NCBI GenBank assembly: GCA_963402885.1
Contig: OY727102.1
Span: 19,716,001 to 19,780,000, forward strand
DNA from: Antedon bifida
Taxonomy: Eukaryota > Echinodermata > Crinoidea > Comatulida > Antedonidae
Length of the DNA: 64,000 bases
Reading direction: 5' to 3'
Numbering within the stretch: position 1 is the first letter of the stretch; each line of letters starts with the position of its first letter. Shown here one piece after another: positions 54,801 to 63,800 of this stretch. The translations under genes were made by a program, and so were the position numbers. The notes under the pieces are model-generated. The model was not told the DNA's origin. It made no database searches and saw only the letters and a program-made list of their open reading frames with translations.

Positions 54801-57800
54801 CACACGCAAACAAACTCGGTTGATTTTGATAACAGCTCAAAATCTTCAGTCTTTTCAAATTTCAACTTAATCTGATGAATGGAAATATAAATCTTAGAAA
54901 TGAAGGTGTGTAAAGCTCTGTCTACACTATCAAACTTTATGTGACAAATATATGGATATGATGATGTCATATCACTACCATATTTAAGTGCATTATATAT
55001 ACACCTTTTTGTCAAACTAGTTTGATAGTGTAGACAGGGTTTAAAACATATTGTGTTGGGCCTGACAATTGGAACTGATGTTTGATTTTAAATATTAGAC
55101 TTCTAGAGAAGCATTTGCTTATATATATCATTTCAGATAAGTTTGGTATATAATACATTAAACATGTAAAGATATGGAGCTGTAGCTTGGTGGTTAACAT
55201 GCTTGCCTTCCAATCCCAAGGTCCGGGGTTCAATTCTGACCTAGTGCCAGGGTTGTAACTCTATCAACTCCACTCCCTAAGCTTCAAATGAGACTTAGTT
55301 TATAAGCATGGTAAATTATAAAATAGTTTATCAACCCTGTAGTTGGCGAGTTTGTGCTCGCTGTTGGATGCATATGAAATAAAAATAAAAAATATATTTA
55401 ATGATTATAAATGAACAATTACCGCTAAGCAGGAATCAAGGTAATTGAAGATGGTTGTCTTGACAGCTACTTTCTCACCACGGATCACCGAGTAAGGCAA
55501 CGTGTACGACACGAAAAATGGTTGGAACGCCGTAAGTTTGGTTGTGGTTGAAACTCCAACACCTTTAGTAGCCGATGTACAGAAACCACTCCCTACCCAT
55601 TCTGTGATTGTATCTGGCACTGTTACATTCATCTCTAATTCTCCACTTCCACTTTTAAATGAGACAAAAACATTATTTGCAAAATACATAAACAATTAGC
55701 TTTAGAATCATAACCCACTCAAGTTTGCCCCATTAAAATTGATGACAGAAAATAGGACTGTGTTTGCTTAAGATCAACTCAGACAGCGTCGTACGATGAG
55801 GCCCGACAAAACGTCTTGACTCATCGGTGCTGTTTGAATTGAATCCTGACCAGACGAATCGTCTTGAAATAGCGTTGGCCCTAGTTTTTAGGTCGTCGGG
55901 AGAACTTTAAACAGGTTTAATTTTTTCCCAACGAGATGGTTCGTCGGGCCTTGTCGTACGACGCTGTCTGAGTTGGCCTTTAGATGCCCTGATAAATCAA
56001 GGTATTGAACTTGGAGAGCGGTCATGGCCGGCTACGCATGTGTAAAGTCTGTCTTATTCGTGCCACGTACACAAACATGATCAGAGGATGAATGTGCCTG
56101 TACTCACCTTACTCTTTGTAACTTCCAAAGCCAGGTTTCAGGGAAGTACGTTCTTACAGAAGCAGCACCAGGAATTGCATCCATTCTTAATTCAGGTTCT
56201 GTATCAGCTATTGAGTAGGCTGAAGAAAAAAAATCTTATTTATCAGTGGGAATCAAATTTAGCTGAGTTGACCTAAACATCTTCTTTAACTGAAAGAAAA
56301 TTTAAAAATATTGGGGGTCACATTTTGGTGGTTGTGACAATAGAATAGGTATTAACTCTACGGCCAACCTACAGTATATTCAGGGGAAACTTCCTGTATG
56401 AACAAGGACCAGAATAGGTATTAACTTTACGGCCAACCTACAGTATATTCAGGGGAAACTTCCTGTATGAACAAGGGCCAGAATAGGTATTAACTCTACG
56501 GCCAACCTACAGTATATTTAGGGAAAACTTCCTGTATGAACAAGGGCCAGAATAGGTATTAACTCTACGGCCAACCTACAGTATATTCAGGGGAAACTTC
56601 CTGTATGAAAAGGGCCAGAATAGGTATTAACTCTACGACCAACCTACAGTATATTCAGGGGAAACTTCCTGTATGAACAAGGGCCAGAATAGGTATTAAC
56701 TCTACGGCCAACCTACAGTATATTCAGGGGAAACTTCCTGTATGAACAAGGGCCAGAATAGGTATTAACTCTACGGCCAACCTACAGTATATTCAGGGGA
56801 AACTTCCTGTATGAACAAGGGCCAGAATAGGTATTAACTAGTTTACAAACATCAATACATTACTTTGAATCAAGTTGCTATCTGGTGTGTGCAACCGTGT
56901 CCAGTTGACATAAGCGCACTGCTTAAACTCAAAATTGCCATAATCGACATAAATAAAAACATAACTTACCAATAGGAACGGGATAATGTCTTGGACATGG
57001 TCGTGTTTCCACATCAATGTTTGTCATGAAAACCAAACCCATGTTCTAATATTTAAATAAAAAATGTGTGTAACTTTTATGGAATAATAGATAGTGGCAT
57101 ACAGTAATCATAATCTCTATCAACGTTCTATATGTAAAAAGCTGTCTACACTATCAATGTTGTGCCCATATATGGACATTATGATGTCATATCACTACCA
57201 TATTTAAGCATATCAATACCATATTTGGGCACATCACACTTTTTTTGTCAAACTAGTTTGATAGTGTAGACAGAGCTTAATTTTCCTCAGTCATCAAATA
57301 GACGTTATTATCAACGTTTAACTCTGTAATCTTTTAATATTCCTTGTATGTTATGAATTTTGTAGATACACTATTCAGGGCTGTAGCCAGCATGAGGCAG
57401 ACAAGGTGCTCGCTAAATTTTTAAATTTTCACCACCCACCCTAATTCCCCAGCACAGATCGTCATATTTTATATTAATAATTATATTTATATTTATGCCT
57501 CGTCTGTTTTTAACCTCTTGCTACGGCCTTGCTATTTGTAACATACCTCAAAGGCCGTAGATGAATCTTCAAACGTTTGATACCATGGATACTGAACTAT
57601 AGAACGTTTCTTTCTGTACCAGTAAGGACGTTCAGGACAGTGTTTGCTTCGCTCAATGTAGCCACCGTTAGATGACAACTGGTAGTCATCCAATGTAGAA
57701 AATACCTGTTATGAATACAAAACAAAAATGTTAACGGTGATCCTGTTTTGCATGTGACGCAGTGTGTTGGACAGTGGATTACTGTCCGTGAGATCATGGT

Positions 57801-60800
57801 TTCGGATCCAACTCTCGCCGCATTGCTTGTATCCTTAGGCAAAGACACTTTACTTACATTTGCCCGTTTCCACCCAGGTGTATAAAATGGGTACCGGTTA
57901 GATCAAGCCACAATTTTGTGCTGATTACTAGCTGCATTATTATGGGAGTATGTTTCCATATATGTTTGATCCAAAAAATTACTTTTGTAGTAAACTTCTA
58001 ATTTAAATAAAACTTTATTAATTAAAAATATTTACCTTCTGTGGAGTCAATTGGTTATTTGAACGCAATAAATGGACACTCTTATCAACAACTCCGATAG
58101 CGCACAGCGAGTCAGCCGCTGATACAATCTTTAACTTGGTTGCTTCTCCCGGTTTCTTCTGGCCTTCAGTAAAACTGATATCAACCTGAATCGAAATTTA
58201 AAAATGTATTATTTTACAAAATATAAAAATTCTATATATTAAATGCTTACATTTGATATAAATAACTACATAAATTAGATAAGTAAATGTAAAAAATTAA
58301 ATGTCATTATATAATATAATAATAATCTCATATCCAATAAAAAAAAAATAAGCCAACTGCATATTCTGCATGCTTTAGTGACTTTCCTGATGTCTTTATC
58401 AGCCTTGTCTACACTATCAAACTCTATGTGACAAAAAATGTGATGTGCCCATATATGGACATGATGATGTCATATCACTACCATATTTAAGCATACCACT
58501 ACCATGTTTAAGCATACCACTACCATATTTAAGCATACCACTACCATATTTAAGCATACCACTACCATATTTAAGCATAACACTACCATATTTGGTCACA
58601 TCACACTTTTTTTGTCATGCCAGTGAACCAGTACAACAAGGTGACATCCACTATCCACAACCATTGATTACCAAATCACTGCTCAACTTAATATTATATT
58701 TTAAATAATTAAAAACATTGAAAAAAAGTACCTTATTCTCAAATTGATTATCCACATTGACCTCAATACTGTCTGCCACGACCTCGCCGTCCAATCGGAT
58801 GTAGTAGATCAGAATACGTGTGACTGGCGCCATCTCCTGTGTCACTTCAAATTGTTTGCGAACTACAAACATCTTGCCTGGTTCAGCGATCACAATACTT
58901 GGGATTGCAGGGTAAAATGGATAGCTTGAAGAATAGTTGGAATCTGGCGGGAAGAAAATTAACTGAAAGTTTAGTATACGAATTAACTGAAATTTCTGTT
59001 ATTTTAGAATTAAACAAAAGGTCCGGTTTACGATATTTCTATTAATCAAAAGATAAAGTTTAGTATTATATGAATCAGCTGAAATTTCTGTTATTTTGGA
59101 ATTAAACAAAGGGTGTCGTTTTTGATATTTCTATTAATAAAAAGATAAAATAATGAATTACAAAGTGGCTTTCTTTAACAAGTAATGCAATAAAGCTGTT
59201 TGCAAAAATGTAGGAAATTACTTTAAATTACTAAATGAACTGATAATAAATGAGAAATTTGGAATTAAACATGGTTTTGTTTAGGATATTTAAAAATAAT
59301 GGACAAAAATTTAAAAAATAAAATTACCAAAAGGCTCATCAATTTCCTCAACCTCCAAGACTACTTCGAAATCTTCATCCTGAAGTTCAGCTTCAATTTC
59401 TTCAACCGCCTCTTGTGCCTCATCTGGTGGAGCTGGTTGGCTATCAACCCTCGGAAGGGAAGCACTTTCCAAAACCTCAGTTAGTTCCGTTCCAAGAATG
59501 TTGCCTCGGGACATAAACTGTGAAACGTATTCAAAGGGAAATTTGACATTTTTCGATCCATGATTTAAATAATAAAACTGTCCCCAATTATATGTCTTAA
59601 ATAATGTCAAATTGAACAAATTAGGGTTCTCTGCTAAGTTTGATATTTGTGCACTTACGCTGGCATGCAAGATACATACAGTATGTATGTGTGTGTATAA
59701 GGTGTCACAGGTTTAGGATATATATTGTAAAGGACAAACTTCATTTACAAAACAAGTACAAATGTATAAAGCTCTGCTAATTTTTCTGGCTCTTTTACTT
59801 TATTGTTATGATTTTTTCTTTTTGCTTATTTTATTTTGTATCTCTATTGATATCTAACCACTGATACCCACAGCATTGTCATTTTTTCAGTAATTTGCCT
59901 TTGGATTTATCAATTTTAATAATGCTACTCTTTGGAAGAAGGATATCAACATAGTGGATAGTTTTGTATCTTAGCATGAATGGTGGTTAGGAAATAGAGT
60001 ACAACAAGTTTGGCTAATTATAATACAGACAACTAAAACTTACTAAAAATCGAAATCGAACATCCTCTGGATTGCCGTCCTTTGCCTCGTCCCATGTATA
60101 CCTAATGGTCAGTTCTTGGCTATCTCCTGCATTTATGGATCTTAGTATTGGCTGTAACTGCACAAAACTACCACTTGGAGAAAATGAAGCTTTAGCAGAG
60201 AGACTTGTTTTTGGATCCGTAACAGTATAGTCACAATTAGACCAACCATAACAGGCCTCTTCTGGGCTGTAGCCAGGAATTTGTGCCTGAAAACAACACG
60301 TTTATAATTGCATTTATTAGGCATTTTATAATGTTCAAAAGAAGATTGGTGTTTCTTTAGCCCTGTCTACACTATCAAACTAGTTTGACAAAAAAAGGTG
60401 ATGTGCCCAAATATGGTAGTGATATGACATCATCATGTCCATATATGGGCACATCACATTAAGTTTGATAGTGTAGACTAGTAAGTTTGTCACTTCAACA
60501 GGTTTGGCTCATAATTCAAAATAATAAATTAAGCTTACATAAATGTTTACAGTTGAAGTTCTAATGGAGATGTCTGACAGACTGAATTCAATTAATCCAT
60601 TGCTGTCTGATGTCATATTTTCATTCAAGATGCTCACAGAGTCAGCTTGAGCAGTCACTAAAACCTCAGTGTTTGGAGCAATTATACCATCAGGCTGTGT
60701 CACAAAAATCTATAAAAGAAATGGTAAGTTAAGTACAATTCCAACATTCTTACCAACACCAAATGTTAACACAATCTATGATCTGTTGATAAACAATATT

Positions 60801-63800
60801 TCTTTCTGTAACACAAACTTGAACAAAACAGTAAGTACAAGTCTAAATGGGTTTGGGTCGAAGCCCATGAACGACTTTTGCAAAGTGAAAGATTGTGCAG
60901 TCAATCAGAGATCATAAAATGTTTGTTCATGAACACTGATAAATCTAAAACTACTAAGTAATGAAGCATGCGATTAAAATGAAATCGTAGCTGAAGTGCC
61001 TGTCAGCTTTCGGTCGTTTGAAAATCAGTGTGCACAGTGGCATAACAGCTATGAGCGCTCACTGGCTAAACCCAGGGGCCCCGGAGCTTATGGGGGCTCC
61101 TGAGCAGTACCCAGAGGAAAAAAAGGCTAATATAACGCCCGAGGACTCCATCGACACTTGGGTTTCCTAAACCAGTAGCCTCAGGCCTCTGCATTAGGCC
61201 ACTGAGTGTGCAAGGAACTGAAAGTATGCTTACTTTTCCAAAAAATGGCAACCCTGGTTTAAAAGAGTCCAGAGCATTAATTTTTAATTGAAATGGAGAC
61301 ATTGTTACAATCCCATTAAAATCTGTGGCGCTTAATTCAATACCTAAAAAAGAAAAATATTTAGATATTAAAAGAATTGCATTAGCGGATTTATGCCATA
61401 CATACATTTATAAGTCTATTCATTCATTTAATTATTAACATTTATTCAACAATATATATTTACATTGTTATAATACAATATTGCAGGGATCTTATACAGA
61501 AATATTAATTTTCTGAAGTCGTAAGACACTTTGAAAAAAAATATTATAAAGAAAATCATGATATAAAGTTTTATACATGTTGAGGAAGAAAAAAGAAAAA
61601 AAATACTAATTCGTTTCATGGTCTTTATTATTACCTGTTCCTTGTTCCATAATGTATCCAACAACATGAATTTTTTCACCGTACAAATAATGATCCTTTG
61701 ATGGTAGATTAAATAGTTCAGCATTGATCAGAAATTCTGCACATCCATTTGAATCAGATTCCTAAAGAAAAATGTTCTGATATTAATGATTACTTCAATA
61801 AAATGAATCTGATTAAGATGTTGTCTACACTATCAAACTTTATGTGCCAACAAAATGTGATGTGCCCATATATGGACATGTCATATCACTACCATATTTG
61901 GGCACATCACACATTTTTGGTCAAACTAGTTTCATAGTGTAGACAGAGCTTAGGCCATATGGAAATTCATGTCAAACTTTCTTGGTTAAAACATTAAAAA
62001 TATACAGATATAAAAGGCTTGGCAAATAAGTTATGGTGAGAATTAGAAGTTAAATTTAGGTAAAAGTGTGCTTGTAACTTTGTAGACCTTGTTTGTTTGA
62101 TGTAGTAAGTTGAGAGAGAGAGACCTACTTCACTTAATGTTTGAAACTGTCTACGTTTTGCATAACGACTGTTTTCATCTTTCACAGTAACATCTGCTCG
62201 AATATTTCCAAAAACAGGTTGTCCATAAGTATATCTGTTTACATATAGAGAACAATTGTTAAAGTACATGCTAAACAATTGATATAAATGCTATTCTAAC
62301 ATACCAAGTTGAAATCAATTGGGATCTTCACTAGATTCTTACCTATCACTATATTGTGTTTTCTATACCAAATTTGTTAGGGTTCTCACTAGGAACCATC
62401 TATAATCACTACGGAAATTTGGCCTATTCACTTAATAGGGGTGTCCCCTGAATAGGGGTTGGCCCTAATGTAAAATACATGTACAGGTGTCTTCTGAATA
62501 CGTGTGTCTGAAAGGAGTGTTATGCCATGGAGGAATATATGGTTAAAGTAACCTGCACTGCTAACAGTAGCTATGGGTACATTACAATTGTTTATTGAAA
62601 CCTTGGTTTATCCATAAGTAAATCTACAACAGTAATTGTCTTGTTCAAACTGTTGATAACCTTGGGATGAGAAAAAATAAATGCTGCTATGAAAACGCAA
62701 TTTTGGTTAGAGATTAACAGTATTATTATTGTAAACGTCCGGTTATACCATTCGATAGTTCATAGAATAACATTTGCGGCACATCAATTTCCTTCCTGTA
62801 AAGATATATGACATACTTCCCACAGATTATGGTTCAACTGGTAAAAAAATGTGATTTTCTCAAACTCCAATGAAATAAAATATATTGTTTGGCTACATCA
62901 AAACTTTTTAAATCAACACAAAATATTAATAACGCAGCCACCTTATCAAATAAATGAATATGGAGCAATCCCATAGCAAACATAGTTTGTGAAATTGTAT
63001 CTAAATATGTAGTGGGTGGGATAAAAATAGGAGTGTAGATATGGTTCTCTAGCAGTATATGTTTGGTATTGTATTGTATTTAGTATTCTTTATTTTTCAC
63101 ATAAAATTCATAACCATAAAAGAAGTAAAACAGTACAATAAAGTGTGAAATGCTAATTCCAATCTTTTACTTCAGTCCGGTAACTACAATACTTTATCAC
63201 AATTTACAGCTTATAGCTCTAATTTCAGAGTAGCTGTATATCTGTACCCACTTATATTGCCCTACTTTCTAACAAAGTCAAGTAGATTATCTTGTAATAC
63301 TTGACAATATACTATACTTTAGTATCTATTTATCTTATCAGCACTCTGTAATTTAGTTAAATAATAGTAAATATCTATCAGTGATAAGTGCATGGTTTTG
63401 TGCTTAAAAATGTACATACTGTGCTGTACCTTTCTTTATATCCAATACAAAGATTTACTTTACCAATGAGGTATATACATACTTAGACATATCTAAGAAA
63501 GTTTTAAAAACTTTACTAACTTTCTATAAAGATAAATGAAAGCCACAAGACAACCTACACTACTAGCTGTTAGGCAATGACCAGAATTTGTTTGTTCTAG
63601 GTGGAGGTAATGGAGTATATATCAGGATTGTACTGGTAAGGTCGGGGAGTGGTACTCACTATGGGGCAGGTATTTTTTCTAGTAAGAAAACAAACTACAA
63701 ATTACACAAACCAACAGTGGTGTTGGTATAGTCTATGAGTGCTAAGGGCTATTGTCGGTTTATCCAGGTAAGCTAGGCACGAAATAGACACATACATACC

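Noticed and set aside
55176..55245. Functional tRNA gene
   Set aside because: B-box-like sequence is present, but the cloverleaf is imperfect and an A-rich-tailed body follows, so SINE is the better call.
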